64,000 bases of DNA from Haemonchus contortus (lineage: Eukaryota; Nematoda; Chromadorea; Rhabditida; Trichostrongylidae): NCBI GenBank assembly GCA_000469685.2, contig LS997562.1, positions 12,307,514-12,371,513 of the forward strand, given 5' to 3'. The notes below the pieces were generated by a model. The model saw nothing but the letters and a program-made list of their open reading frames with translations. It did no database searches and was not told the origin of the DNA. The position numbers were made by a program, and so were the translations under genes. This document shows, in pieces, positions 1 to 22,119 of the stretch (the first letter of the stretch is position 1; each line of letters begins with the position of its first letter).

Positions 1-2043
1 TGCGGCGGATCGATCACACAAAACCGTTTCTCCTGCCCGTCTCCCCTATGTATTTGGTTATTGGCAATACTTTGATCGCATAGCACTCCACAGATGCGGT
101 GGTAGGGTAAAGTTAAGAAAATTTGTGAACGCTCCGGACTGGCTACTTGCTTGCCCTTTTACATATTACAGGAATCTTTTCACATATTACAAATAGGTAC
201 GTGCATTCGTTTTGCCTTTTTCTACACCACCATATGTTCCATGCTGCTGCTCACATGACCTTCTTGTCAGAGTTTTTCTCTGGCCTCTGTCGTTTTTTTG
301 ATTGGTGCTCGATAAGCTGTGGAACTCTTGAAGATCATAAAACGATTAAAGTAACTCGGAAAATGCCAGGACTTGCTCAGCATCTGGATTAAGGCATAAC
401 TTCTGAACGTAATACAAAAAAGCCCCACTTGAGTGGCAATTCATAGGGAAGATTGAAGGAAATAGGGATGAACCCAGTCCAGAAGAAGATCACCAATCGC
501 CAAAATTAAAGACGAATCATATTTTTTGGGACCAATTGCATTTCAGGAAATCTCCCACTTTACGTATTTGATAAGCATAACTCAAATCTGCTTTCAAGAA
601 TCCCCAAAAGGATAATCTGAGAATACCCGTAGGCGATCGTTCACCAGTGATCTTGCCTGATTCGAGAATTGGCTGTAACATTTGCGACACAGTATTTTAA
701 TCAAACTAGTATAATTTCTTCATTGATCCGTACTCTTATCAGTACAAGAGCATGGAAAAAATTAATAGAGGATCATTTCGACATTACTGCCCTCGAAGAT
801 TAGATTTACATTGGTCGACCAAGGTATAACTCCAAAACAATCGAAATCCTGCTAACACGAAATTGATTTCAGTAGGTTCTCCAGCTGCCTTTGCATAAGA
901 GCTGCGGTAAGCCGATTGGAGTAGGTATATCAACGTCATTCGGTGTTCGCAGTCAAAAGAAAACTTCTCCATGAGCTTGAACGAAAATAGAGGAACTTCA
1001 AGAAAAACAAGGACTCGAAAAGCGTCGAAATGTTTCTGCTCAATGGGGTACGCAAAGGTGAAACATTAGCGGTTACATTGACAATCGCTGAGAAGTATGC
1101 GGTTTGGTGTTCAAAGTACCACGACTCGAAGGTAATCAGATTATGGCCGACTGCATCTAGTTCTCCGAGAGTTCTGCAAACGCGTCCTGTAAATACGTCC
1201 CGATGCCGATGTATGAAGCTTTTTAGAAGATCATTTTCCAGCCTGAGGCCACAGTACCCACAAGATGATGCGCGACCATACGGGAAGGAATACCCATGCT
1301 GACTAGAGCTATGACCGATTAGCGAGCGGATAACGAAATAATAATTTGGAATTTTTAAATTTCTCCATGGCTCGTTCACTTCTAGCACTGTAGAAGCGTT
1401 CGAAGATGGTGGAAAAAATCACGCCTTTCCTTGTACCTCCCGAGTCATTGTACGATGCTGCCCAGATGGTCTCGCAGGTGAACGCGAAATAACTGCGGCA
1501 TTACCTTGAAAAAGCCAAACAACCACCGACAATTAATTCGAACAAACCTCACCGTAACAAAACAAACACTCAATGAAAACCTCCCAGAGCTCAAGCTAAT
1601 ACTCGAACTCTTGTCCACTATGAGAGAGCACAGAGCACAGAAAATCTCCGACAGTTAGTTTTACACACCTTTCATTGGCCGTCCTTAACAGCAGAAGGTG
1701 TTCCAGGCTACTCTCGATTTTGGATTCCGACCATGACAAGCTAACATATCACATCTACTTTGGGCCGAAATTGGACCCAAGTGGGATTGAGACTCTATCT
1801 AAACCCATGAACTGTGTCTAGATTCTGTTTCCGCTACTGAAAAAACTACTGAACAAACTCTGAAGAGCGTATAGAAGTATGGAATAAGCATTAGCTGGGA
1901 AATGTAATTCGAAAGTACCCAACGCAAACGAACATACGTCAGAACTTCAAGTCCAAGTCCTTCAATGACTTTCTTTCTCCTTTTGAAGTTCACGACTAAA
2001 TACTTTTTACAACCAATTAGCTAGCAGAACTCAAAAGTACTAC
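1..2043. other. No supported gene; one unassigned open frame
   Basis: I see no recognisable gene or repeat here. The longest frame is 150 codons on the minus strand (936-1388). It contains a CGYCG-like cysteine cluster, but no domain I can name and no convincing splice sites, and a 90-codon frame overlaps it on the plus strand. I treat it as noise unless transcript data say otherwise. Confidence 0.4.
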
Positions 2044-2553
2044 TTAAAGGCACAGTTCACGACAAAAATGGTTTCTGAGATTCCCCCACAGGACGAACTT
2101 GAGGCCCCGCGTACACCATATCTGGTACAGTTAGGTCGGAGAACGGCCTGGTTAGGGAGTTATAAAGGCTCAAAGATTGGTCCATGAGTATCCTCAGACG
2201 AGTTTCGCCGGCATTGTAGGGGCTGTACCGATCACAAGGGAACAAACAAGGGAGGTTCAAAAAACTTGTCAGGACATATAGCGACAGTGAATATGTTCTG
2301 TACAGCTCTGTCTTGATGTAGTTCGCTCTTTGTGCTATTGCAATGACCGAAATCTCGTCCGAATACCCCTTCCATGTTATTTCCGTCATGGCAATCTCGT
2401 CCATCCTCTGTTTTCCCTTCCCTTGAGGAGCCATATTTTCCTCGAAATCGGCGAATTCTCTGGCTTTCTTCACTACCGATGAACTGTTCCCAATCTGTAC
2501 TTCCGTCCTTCGAATAAAGACGGGCACCTCAAAATTATCGTGAACTGTGCATG
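2044..2553. mobile_element. MITE of the GGCACAGTTCACGA family, copy 1
   Basis: The left end reads TTAAAGGCACAGTTCACGA and the right end reads TCGTGAACTGTGC, giving an inverted terminal repeat of about 14 bp. The interior matches the element at 18689-19208 over most of its length (shared ACCATATCTGG, CTCAAAGATTG and CGATCACAAGGGAAC blocks). The minus-strand frame of 156 codons inside it belongs to the repeat and has no recognisable transposase motif. It is a non-autonomous DNA element; the superfamily is not clear. The TTAA at the left end may be part of the target. Confidence 0.75.
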
Positions 2554-3348
2554 AGAACTGCTGGAGCTTCTGTTATACTGATCTTAAAAAAAAAACGATT
2601 TTTTCTCTTGAAGTCCAGTGTTGCTCAGTGAAACCTCTCAACGACATACTGAGAGCGCATTCTTTTTGTTAGACAGTGATTTAGTAAAATGATGCAGCCG
2701 GAGGTTTACTCCCCAACTCATTCCCATATTAGTTTCTGTTTTCCATTCAACCAAGGCCAAAAAAGGAGAAAAAGTCAATGAGTCAAGCAAGCTCAAGGAT
2801 TCTCCCACGGATCCTTTTCCGGGCGTAGAATGAGTAGGGTGCCTGCGACTTCTATGGACACATCTACGTCCTACATTCATTATAAAAGAGATATCATCCT
2901 GTACGCCTTCTTTTTGGACTTCTGAGAACGACAGGACTGCATTCTCTTATGCCTACACCTTGTACAGTATTCTTGGAAGACTTTGTAATGGCTCACGTAG
3001 CACTTACAAAGTAGCTTCCCAACAGCTCTCGAAAAACGGGTAATCATTGATAAGAATGATCTCATATTGACGTATGTACATGCAACAAGTACAATGTTTA
3101 TTCTTTGATGTACTTATTGCAAAACAGTTTTGTGAAATGAGTAATTGCTCAAAAAATAGTTGACCGTTTGACATACAGCTAAATCTAGTGCACTCCATTA
3201 TGGCAGTTGATGCTGCTCCTATCAACGTATATATGTAGGATGAAGGCAATGCTAGACACTTCATCTACCCATTGATCGCGTGAAGGCTTTACGAGCATAC
3301 TCCACGACAGGATGTCAAGCTGGTACCCTCCGCTAGTAGGTCGGGCGC
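2554..3348. other. Anonymous DNA
   Basis: No gene or repeat is supported. Short minus-strand frames here overlap one another and lack domain motifs. Confidence 0.4.
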
Positions 3349-3391
3349 TGAAGGCACAATTCACGTTAAAAATGGTTCCTGAGATTCCTCC

Positions 3392-3961
3392 TTAAAGGCA
3401 CCATTCACAAAAAAGTTAGGGTACCCTTTTTTGACGGTAATTGTTAGAACTACTCTAGAATGAAGCGATAACAACGAAAAAAGCGCAAAAAACGATGAAC
3501 AAAAAGAATTACAAAGGGCCAAAAAAAGAGCTGGAAAGGGGGTTGGACGAGTTTCACATTGAAAGAGCGTCGTTTAGAGATGATCGGTGTCACGCTAGAC
3601 GAGTGTCGAGACGACACAGTGTCATGTAATCGCGTCAGGACCCACCCTGAATTGCAAATTGGCAAATTGCCAGAGACGCAATGCAATAGCAGACAACACA
3701 CTGCGTCTCTGGCAGTTTGCCAATTTGCAATTCAGGGTGGGTCCTGACGCGATTACATGACACTGTGTCGTCTCGACACTCGTCTAAGGTGACATCGGTC
3801 GAGGGGCGGAGATGCGAATTACGACAACAACGGGCCCGCCACTATGCCCTGGACGTCGAAATTGCGGGAGTGAGAAGGACCCTTCTACAACCCATGGGGG
3901 CCGCTGAGTATTAATAAGGTAAGAACTCAATATTTTTTTTTATCGTGAACGGTGCCTTTAA
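3392..3961. mobile_element. Inner MITE with TTAAAGGCACC terminal repeats
   Basis: The element starts TTAAAGGCACCATTCAC and ends TCGTGAACGGTGCCTTTAA, so the ends are near-perfect inverted repeats of about 20 bp. It is 570 bp long. Its centre is the palindrome at 3590-3792. Small plus-strand frames across the palindrome are by-products of it. It has no transposase gene and would need one in trans. Confidence 0.75.
3590..3792. repeat. Palindrome with two 94-bp arms
   Basis: Positions 3590-3683 are the reverse complement of 3699-3792 with about four mismatches. The loop is 15 bp. The arms would form a very stable hairpin in single-stranded DNA or RNA. A partial copy of one arm recurs at about 17113-17138 (CACGTTAGACGAGTGTCGAG), so the arm is a family trait and not a local accident. 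Confidence 0.9.
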
Positions 3962-4701
3962 GATGAACCTGGTAATTAAGATAGGCCATTCAAAGGAGCC
4001 CCCGAAACTGGCTTAGCCGACGAACTTACCCAGGGCGGACGAACTGTTAAGCGTTGTAGAAGCTGTAGGGGTTGACCATTCACACCGAGACCCTACTGCA
4101 GCCAGCTGTATGCAATGACTGCGTTCAACCAGCTCGTCCGAATACCACTTCCATGCAGCGTTACTTATTCTTGCCCAACCCCTAATTTTACTTCTTTTTG
4201 AAGCCTTTTATTCTTCTAGATACACTGATTTTCGCGTTCTCTTCACGGCTTTTGCTCTATTCCAGACTATCACTTCCATTACTTTCCCAAAGCTAGATGA
4301 CACAAAATAATCGTGAACGGCGCCTTCAAATCATACCCGCTTATTTTTGCTAGTCGCTCGAGGTTGAAAAACAGGGGAGGCCTATTTCACTGTGCCAGCT
4401 CTGCTCATCGGAAGTAGTCACGCCACTGAATTGATCGCCACTTTGTAAAAGAGGCTTTCAGGTGATTTCGATAAGATAAGGACCAGCAAGATTTGCAAAG
4501 AATGAAAGTTGTACGAACATTTGAAGAGTTTGCTATCAGTTTGATTGCACATAATAGAAGTCGCTCAAATGTCTCGTATCATATACATATTGTCTAGAGT
4601 CAAGTGCAACTATGTAGTGCCTCACTGTTTCCGAGCATTCGCCAATTTCTTGGTATTCTTATAACTTTTCGGAAACCGTTTGGGTGAGTTTCTGTTTTTA
4701 C

Positions 4702-4800
4702 TTGCAGCGCATAAGTAAGTCTAAGCTCTGATGAAATATAGAAGTACAACTGCAACTTCCCCCTAGGACGCGCCCTAAACTGAAGGCTGGATTTCCCCAT
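4702..4800 (-). CDS. Possible coding exon, 33 codons, unassigned
   Basis: On the minus strand an acceptor (TCCTTTCCTCAG) is followed by 99 bp that stay open and end at a donor (CTGCAA/gtaaaa). The exon begins with ATG and is a whole number of codons. No family is recognised, and a second reading frame is also open across most of it, so the call rests only on splice-like ends. Confidence 0.25.
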
Positions 4801-7800
4801 CTGAGGAAAGGAGTTGAGAGGCCATCAATACCATAATACTTTCTATTTGTTTTCAAACTTTTAGACTTTTTGGAAGATTTGATCTAATTGAGCATTTCTA
4901 TGAGCTTGCTTGTTATACACATGATCCATCTATTAATTATCAAAATCATCAGAGCGGGCAGTGTTTGAGCCATAGTGGATCAATAAGCTTTTCTAATTCT
5001 TGTGTAAACAAAGTAGATGCACGCAGTTTGACAGGCTTTCTGATAAAGTCAAGGCATTTTGCTGAACTCCAATCAATAATGAAAGGATAAGACTGCGAGA
5101 ACGTGGGTTATCTGACCTTACCAAGGAGGTAGAAACCCAGTGAAGTAACCTACTATGGTAATGCGGACCTCTGAGTAAACGGGGTAAGAAGTTATAACAG
5201 AAATCGCTGGGATGTTTGCGGTCAACTCACAGGAAAGGTGAGGGTTAAATTTCAGATTTGATGTCTCCTCAAAGAACAATTCACAACATGCTTAAAGCGT
5301 TTTGAACGTTGTTGTCGACTTCTCTGCGACCGCATTCTTGAAGGTACTCACGTTTATTGCCGTCATAAGAATTCAGTGAAAACGGTATATTCGGAGACTG
5401 AGAAGAAAAAAGAAGAAAGACACCACAATTATGTGTCTCTCGCTACTACTGCGTATCTAGAGCCATATCAAGCCAGAGGTACCGATAAAGACATTAGCTC
5501 AAGTGACTAAGAGTATATAGCACATAAATGGAAGCTTCGTAGAAGCAGTTCTACAGTGGATGCATGGTATATGAAACAAGGTACATTCATACCAAGAAGG
5601 CAAGCGCATTCTGAGCACGACGATCAAAAATAATTGCAGAAAAACGGGTGTATAAGCAAAAAAGTATACGACACAAAAACAATTATTCAAATCTGATAAG
5701 TCAAGGACATGCATGTTAGATATGTATGTTCTTAATTTTAGAGCAATGGGAGAACCATTTTTGTAATTGGTAAAATGAAGGTAGTAACTACTAGAATTCA
5801 AACAAGCATTTGGTTGCTAGTACCAAAAGCAATGCAGAAATGGCAGGTTGCCCTGATGCGAAATTGGACAAGAACTAATCCCTTTAGTGAAGCAGGAGAT
5901 ATGGTACAAGCTCTACCGAACTAGTGAATTCACAATTCAGGCAGTGAGTAACACGTGTATGAGACCATATATGATTCTGAGAAACACTGCTTTGGTTTTG
6001 GAGAACACCACTCCTGCTACTGATCTGCATTGTGAATAACATTTTGAAATGTCCTAGAATATCAGTCAACTTCAAGGAAGTTCTCAATTGAACTCTCTTC
6101 AATCTCGAACTCCTGGAAACTCTTTTCCCTCCGATCGATGTTGAAGGGAAAAACATTGTTATATTTTATAATCCACAACATAGCCAGCCGGAATTATTTC
6201 TGGCGTTACTCACTAGCCAGGAATTGCGATCTTATGAATTGCCAAGTAGTAGGCTTCAAGGAAAAAAAGCTCTTGTTTTCAGTTCAACGCATGAAAACGG
6301 AAGTCATCTGTCACATGCCAACAGGTACGTTCAGTTAGGGGATGGAGCCTCCTTTTGAAAAAATATACTGAACCAGACTGAAGAATTAAATGACTGTTAT
6401 GTTATTCTGACAAGGTGGAAAGCCAGGATACAATTAGTTGCTAGCAATGGCAAACAAGAAAAGTAAATGAATAGATAGAGGAAACAAAGGAATAGAAGCG
6501 TCATGGTGCAAATAGAGAGCCAAAGCTGAATCCACGGACAAAAAAAAAAAGACGAAGAGCTAACATTCGATCTACATAACGACTCGCTTACAAAATAGTC
6601 TCATTTGTACGTTCAGCGGTTATTCCTTTGTAGATTGCTTTTGTTCTCTCAATATTGTAGGAGTTGCAACAAGGCGTGCACTTAACTTTACTCGCTGGGT
6701 TCGCTTTTCACCACTCCTGCGGGTTCGGCCGAGCTTGCATGCAAAGCGAACTAAAAAAATAATCGTAAAATGGTTAAAAAACTTTTGCCGTTGCCTGCTG
6801 TACTACTACCAACCACAGAAGAAAAATTAATTGAAGGCTGCCGATGGATTCAAGAAAAGCGTGATGAGTTTTCTGCAAGTATTCAATGCTCAATAGTGTA
6901 CATTCAATCGGAGGCCAACGCATGCTCGACCTGGTAAATATTTTTCTCAAATTTATGTTGTCTGGAGGTTCTGTGGTATTTTTGTTTGGATTTCGAACTC
7001 AATAGATTTTTTCAAATGTCCAGAACGCAGAGCAAAGACTGCAACAAGCTTCTACCGATTAGGACTGTAATCAGAAATCACATCTATGAGCAGATGTTGG
7101 GTATTCCAATTAACCTTAGCGGCAGAGTTTCGTTTCGGGTTCTGATGAGACTAACCCCAGCGATTTTCTCAATAACGCTTTTTTGTATCTCATGTTTTGA
7201 GCTTTCCTTCAATTTGACATCAATAGCTATAAGCAAAAATTGCTGTCTATTGACAAATAAGACGGCAGCATGTGCACTGAATCATCGCGACTAATGTTCC
7301 GCTCAGGAAAATTGAGTTCCACTGAACAATGGGCTTCCCCTTACATAAATCAACTGCTTTGTTCACAAGTCTAAGAACTTGAATAAGAACCTTCTCACTT
7401 AAGAGCGCACCTAAACTCCACCTAGAGCAATTCCAATTGAGCGCTGTACAGTTATCATAATGGAAACAGCTGATGCACAGACGGTGACTGCGCTTAATTT
7501 GGAGCAATAGTTTGCGTTCCTAGGGGAGGAAACAGGAAACACTGTGATCAGTATGATTCAGTATGATGTTTTTTGTTTTCGCCTGTTAGGTTGAGTGATA
7601 TCCTCTTCGTACTGTTTTTTTTGTGATTGGCAATTGGCGCTTGTGATAGACTACGATTCTTAAATCGCTTTTTTAGCCCGACATTACTTTTATTTTGTTT
7701 TGACACATCATATTTCTCCACATTACAAGGAGGGCCACTGATCGGACGCGAAATGTTCTAGAGAACTTTGCTGTTGGGGATCAATTTTTTCAAAAACAGG

Positions 7801-8224
7801 TGAACTGGAAATTCATTAATAGTAAGCTTGCCATTTCTGCTAACCCCATTACTCCATCATGCAATCGCTTATTTACAGGTAGGAGGAGTCGATTTGGATC
7901 GGCTCAGACGAAGACGAAGTCAATGAGATCTTTTATGCAAATTTTGATGCGACTTCTCTAATATAGTATTATTATACTAGTCGGATCGCCCAGCTGACGT
8001 CGAGCTCTTCTCCCTCATGTGCTGAAGCTGTTCAAAGGCTCTGGTTCAGGAGAACAGGAGTTATTGGTCTCCAGCGAAACCCACACTGCGCCACACTTAG
8101 TGCGCCCCTGCCCGCCATGATCGAAGTACTGCTCAAGTACTGTATATTCAGATAACATGGTTCATCCTTCTCCCATCTTGATTTTATTACGGTTTTAACT
8201 CAAGTTACGCTAATTTCACGCAAG
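4801..8224. other. Anonymous DNA
   Basis: Frames of 60-102 codons occur on both strands (for example 5499-5801 minus and 6986-7294 plus). None has a motif or a consistent exon chain. I see no repeat matching another part of the window. Confidence 0.4.
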
Positions 8225-8949
<725 letters not shown>

Positions 8950-8961
8950 ATACACAAACAA

Positions 8962-9042
8962 ACACACCAACAGACACACTAGCGAATTACACACCAACAG
9001 ACACACTAGCGAATTACACACCAACAGACACACTAGCGAATA
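8962..9042. repeat. 27-bp tandem repeat, three units
   Basis: The unit contains CACCAACAGACACACTAGCG and recurs at 8962, 8989 and 9016. The third unit is also the start of the large inverted repeat, and a single unit is present at its far end (about 10973-10995). Confidence 0.9.
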
Positions 9043-9970
9043 AGATATTCTAGTTGGAGTCTAATATGAACAATCATGAAGCTTAGCGGCTGGTGATAGG
9101 ATTTTAGCGAGGATATCAACCATAACCATTCATGATGGGGCGCGACTTGGAATACCTTCTAATAATTGATTGATGAGGCAACACTTCCGGTCCGAGTACG
9201 GAAAAGTCTCTTCTGGAAGAAAAGTTTTGCTACTTCAGGATAAGTAAATGGGCGCATGTCCTGTTTCGTGATACAGAGGTTGGGATTGGTCCAGGGATTT
9301 TGGTGGAGAAACGTTCTTAAGAGTTGTCTTCGAAGATTAGTTAACAATCTTCGACTTCCTAGTAGTCCGCGCCTTTCAAACATTCTCTGTAGATCGAAAT
9401 AGATTGAAATAATGCTTGATCGAATGGTTTTTCGAATGCCTTTTGCCTTTCCAGGCCCCAAGGATGGTGAAGGCACCGAAACGTCAGCCTAATAGAAGAA
9501 TTTTTGCAATCTCGGTTCCACATCTTGAAGATAACCTCAAAATGTTCTCAAGAAACATCTTACGTTTTCCGTGGCAGCACTCAATTCGAGTGAAAACCAA
9601 TACGTCAGAAAAGACTTGACAGGAACCTCTGTTGTGCTTCTCCCCTTCGCTGCAAGGGTTCACCGAATATCGCCCAGAGCAGCTGTGCACCTTAGCTTAC
9701 ATTTTTTATCGGGAGTCTGGGACCAGATTGTTAGTGGTTGGGAATATACCGAAAACCTGGCCCAGATTTGACAGGTTTGCTAATATGGTCTTGTCAAGTG
9801 GTGTTATCCCTAACATCATCCGCCCTACCATTTATTCGCCTGATTACTCAGTCCTCGTTAACATCTGACGAATTTAAGTCGTAGCTCACCCTGTAACCCT
9901 TGAAAAAAAAAACGTATATGTGGTGTGCTCTTATGTTCGTTAGTGTTGTTTTTGTCACTCTAGTCAGCTG
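9016..9970. repeat. Left arm of large inverted repeat (Penelope-like sequence)
   Basis: This 955-bp arm is the reverse complement of 10098-10995, apart from scattered substitutions and a deletion of about 65 bp in the right arm. The same 105-codon frame appears in both arms on opposite strands (9159-9476 minus, 10535-10852 plus). A shorter relative lies at 19590-19775. The hammerhead-like motif inside suggests the terminal repeat of a Penelope-like retroelement. I find no reverse transcriptase or GIY-YIG coding sequence, so that class is an inference. Confidence 0.75.
9453..9490 (+). ncRNA. Hammerhead-ribozyme-like motif, copy 1 (degenerate)
   Basis: The order of parts fits a minimal type I hammerhead. 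Stem I is AGGC (9453-9456) with GCCT (9487-9490). The first core block has decayed to CCAAGGA. Stem II is GGTG-AAGG-CACC. The second core block is GAAA, followed by C and the GTC cleavage triplet. The canonical first core is CUGANGA, so two core bases differ (U4 and G5) and self-cleavage is unlikely in this copy. Stem III has no loop, so only a dimer could form it. Confidence 0.5.
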
Positions 9971-9987
9971 TTAGTAATGTTAGTATG

Positions 9988-9989
<2 letters not shown>

Positions 9990-10022
<33 letters not shown>
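9990..10022. repeat. (TA)n tract at the centre of the inverted repeat
   Basis: A run of about 16 TA units lies in the 127-bp spacer (9971-10097) between the two arms. Confidence 0.95.
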
Positions 10023-10026
<4 letters not shown>

Positions 10027-10097
10027 AGTAGTAAAATGCCGCGAAGGGGAAAAAAGATTGTGCACGCTTATCCTCAAGGCAGGTCTTCATCGTCAGC

Positions 10098-10995
10098 CAG
10101 CTGACTAGAGTGACAAAAACAACACTAACGAACATAAGAGCACACCACTTTACGCTCACACATACGTTTTTTTCCAAGGGTTACAGGGTGAGCTACGACT
10201 TAAATTCGTCAGATGTTAACGAGGACTGAGTAATCAGGCGAATAAATGGTAGGGCGGATGATGTTAGGTGATAACACCACTTGACAAGATCATATTAGCA
10301 AACCTGTCAAATCTGAGCCAGGTTTTCGGTATATTCCCAACCACTAACAACGTGTCCCAGACTCCCGATTAAGAATGTAAGCTAAGGTGCACAGCTGCTC
10401 TGGGCGATACTCGGTGAACCTTTACCTTGAGTGCTGCCACGGAAAACGCAAGATGTTTCTTGAGAAAATTTTGAGGTTATCTTCAAGATGTGGAACCGAG
10501 ATTGCAAAAATTCTTCTATTAGGCTGACGTTTCGTTGCCTTCACCATCCTTGGGGCCTGGAAAGGCAAAAGGCATTCGAAAAACCATTCGATCAAGCATT
10601 ATTTCAATCTATTTCGATCTACAGAGAATGTTTGAAAGGCGCGGACTACTAGGAAGTCGAAGATTGTTAACTAATCTTCGAAGACAACTCTTAAGAACGT
10701 TTCTCCACCAAAATCCCTGGACCAATCCCAACCTCTGTATCACGAAACAGGACATGCGCCCATTTACTTATCCTGAAGTAGCAAAACTTTTCTTCCAGAA
10801 GAGACTTTTCCGTACTCGGACCGGAAGTGTTGCCTCATCAATCAATTATTAGAAGGTATTCCAAGTCGCGCCCCATCATGAATGGTTATGGTTGATATCC
10901 TCGCTAAAATCCTATCACCAGCCGCTAAGCTTCATGATTGTTCATATTAGACTCCAACTAGAATATCTTATCTGCTAGTGGGTCTGTTGGTGTGT
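10098..10995. repeat. Right arm of large inverted repeat
   Basis: It is the reverse complement of 9016-9970, with a deletion corresponding to about 9587-9652. Divergence between arms is a few percent, so it is not a recent assembly duplicate. Confidence 0.85.
10521..10558 (-). ncRNA. Hammerhead-ribozyme-like motif, copy 2 (degenerate)
   Basis: This is the inverted partner of the motif at 9453. It carries an extra change in stem II (CACC to CAAC), which breaks one base pair. The core, cleavage triplet and stem I are as in copy 1. Confidence 0.45.
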
Positions 10996-11106
10996 TGAAA
11001 CACCGGTGCACCGATTTGAACCGAACTATTCTTTCGGTCGTTCCATTCCTCCCTACTACTGTGAGTGCGACTTGTTCATGCCTCTTCCATTTCGCTTGCT
11101 GTTTAA

Positions 11107-20905
<9,799 letters not shown>

Positions 20906-21850
20906 CTAAATCATAGTGAAACATGAAAATCGGCAAGTATGCCTATTTGAATACACTTTCATGTTAAGCAAAAAACATGTTTCCAGTGTGAGTTAATTTC
21001 GTGCTCTCGCATGTGTTGGTGTAATAGCTTCAGTGAACTTGAGCCAACGTTCTCTAACAATCTGTCTAACAGGAGCTGCTTCTCAATCATCCCTCAACAT
21101 AGCAACTGGCGGAAAGAGGAGAATTCCGACGTTATGATAACAGTGAAAACCAGAGAAATCGACCACCCATCTCTTGCATTAACTGTGTAATCTGCCGCTC
21201 CGAAGATCATCGAATAAATTGAATTGAGGGTCACGACCACTACCGTCTCACTCGCTTTACTCAACCACGGTGGATTACAGTTTGCTACGAGCTACAGCAA
21301 TTGAGTGAACCTTCAATGCGGATGATACGCGCTACTCCTTTTGTTTGAAGCTCCTCTCTGAAGAAGCTTCCCGATTGGAGCTCGTCGTCGCGGATTCGAT
21401 TTAGAAACGAAGATGTCGGTGACCGTCCCGATCCAGTGGTCATCACAAAATCGCATAACATGTATGGCCCACCTAGTTTACGATTCCTCGACTTATTTCA
21501 AGTTTTAATCTCCCATTTGTTGTTGAAGCCAAATATCTGGATTCTTTCCCGCAGTTTCTGTATCGACCGACTCCGAGTAGAAATTTCGGAAGAGAGCGTT
21601 GAATGGTGCCAACTGCATACTCATCCTACCTCCGCATAGTCCAGATCTCTGAGACATAACTCAAAAAAGAACGAAATAGCACATAGCTGAACGTTCTCCC
21701 GAACCTTCTTATATCCTGACCAACTAACGCAGGGCCCCCTCCTTCTTATGACAGTTGTAGTGATCGACAAAGTGGCCGAAATCTCGAAAATAATTTCCAC
21801 TCAAACAAAACCATTTGAGTTACCTGAATTCTGTCAGTAACAGATGGGCT
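20906..21850. other. Anonymous DNA upstream of the located SNAPC3 exons
   Basis: The 5' exons of SNAPC3 should lie here or further up. The minus strand holds a protein-like stretch near 20980-21080 (RQIVRERWLKFTEAITPTHA) of unknown family, interrupted by a stop upstream. Confidence 0.35.
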
Positions 21851-22103
21851 AACTTACGAGCCTACAGGAGATCGCGGAGAAATCAGAGAGCGAGGGAACA
21901 ACATCGGATCGACGACGAGGAGGAGACGAGAGAGATCATTCAAGGACGAGCGGAGCCGGCTGGACCCGCTCCGTGTTCGACAGATTATTATTGTGCTGTA
22001 CTGTATTATTCCCGGCAGCAATAGTAATAAACCGTTAGCTGTGTTCGTGTAGAGCAGCACACTCGCAGGAGCCGTGGTAGCTAGCGTAGCAGCCAGCTAT
22101 AAC
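21851..22103 (+). repeat. 5' LTR-like direct repeat
   Basis: It shares long blocks with 25281-25477: CAGGAGATCGCGGAGAAA, CGACGACGAGGAGGAG, GACGAGCGGAGCC, TTCGACAGATTAT and AGCCAGCTATAAC. It carries about 55 bp not present in the 3' copy, and its own 5' end is eroded. It ends at TATAAC, directly before the PBS-like site. Confidence 0.7.
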
Positions 22104-22119
22104 TGGTAGCAGCGACACC
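22104..22119 (+). promoter_or_regulatory. Primer-binding-site-like sequence
   Basis: TGGTAGCAGCGACACC begins with TGG immediately after the 5' LTR copy. That is the expected position and start of a tRNA-primer site. I cannot name the tRNA. Confidence 0.45.

Larger units (their letters stand above)
3349..4332. mobile_element. Outer MITE of the same TIR family, split by a nested element
   Basis: The left end AAGGCACAATTCACG at about 3350 is followed by the family's AAAATGGT and GAGATTCC blocks. It is then interrupted at 3392 by another TIR element. A matching right end, TCGTGAACGGCGCCTT, lies near 4310-4328. The simplest reading is an older copy of the family into which the 3392-3961 element inserted. 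Between 3962 and 4309 the sequence is anonymous. Confidence 0.5.

Noticed and set aside
3559..3914. Two small plus-strand proteins
   Set aside because: They lie across the palindrome arms and mirror each other.
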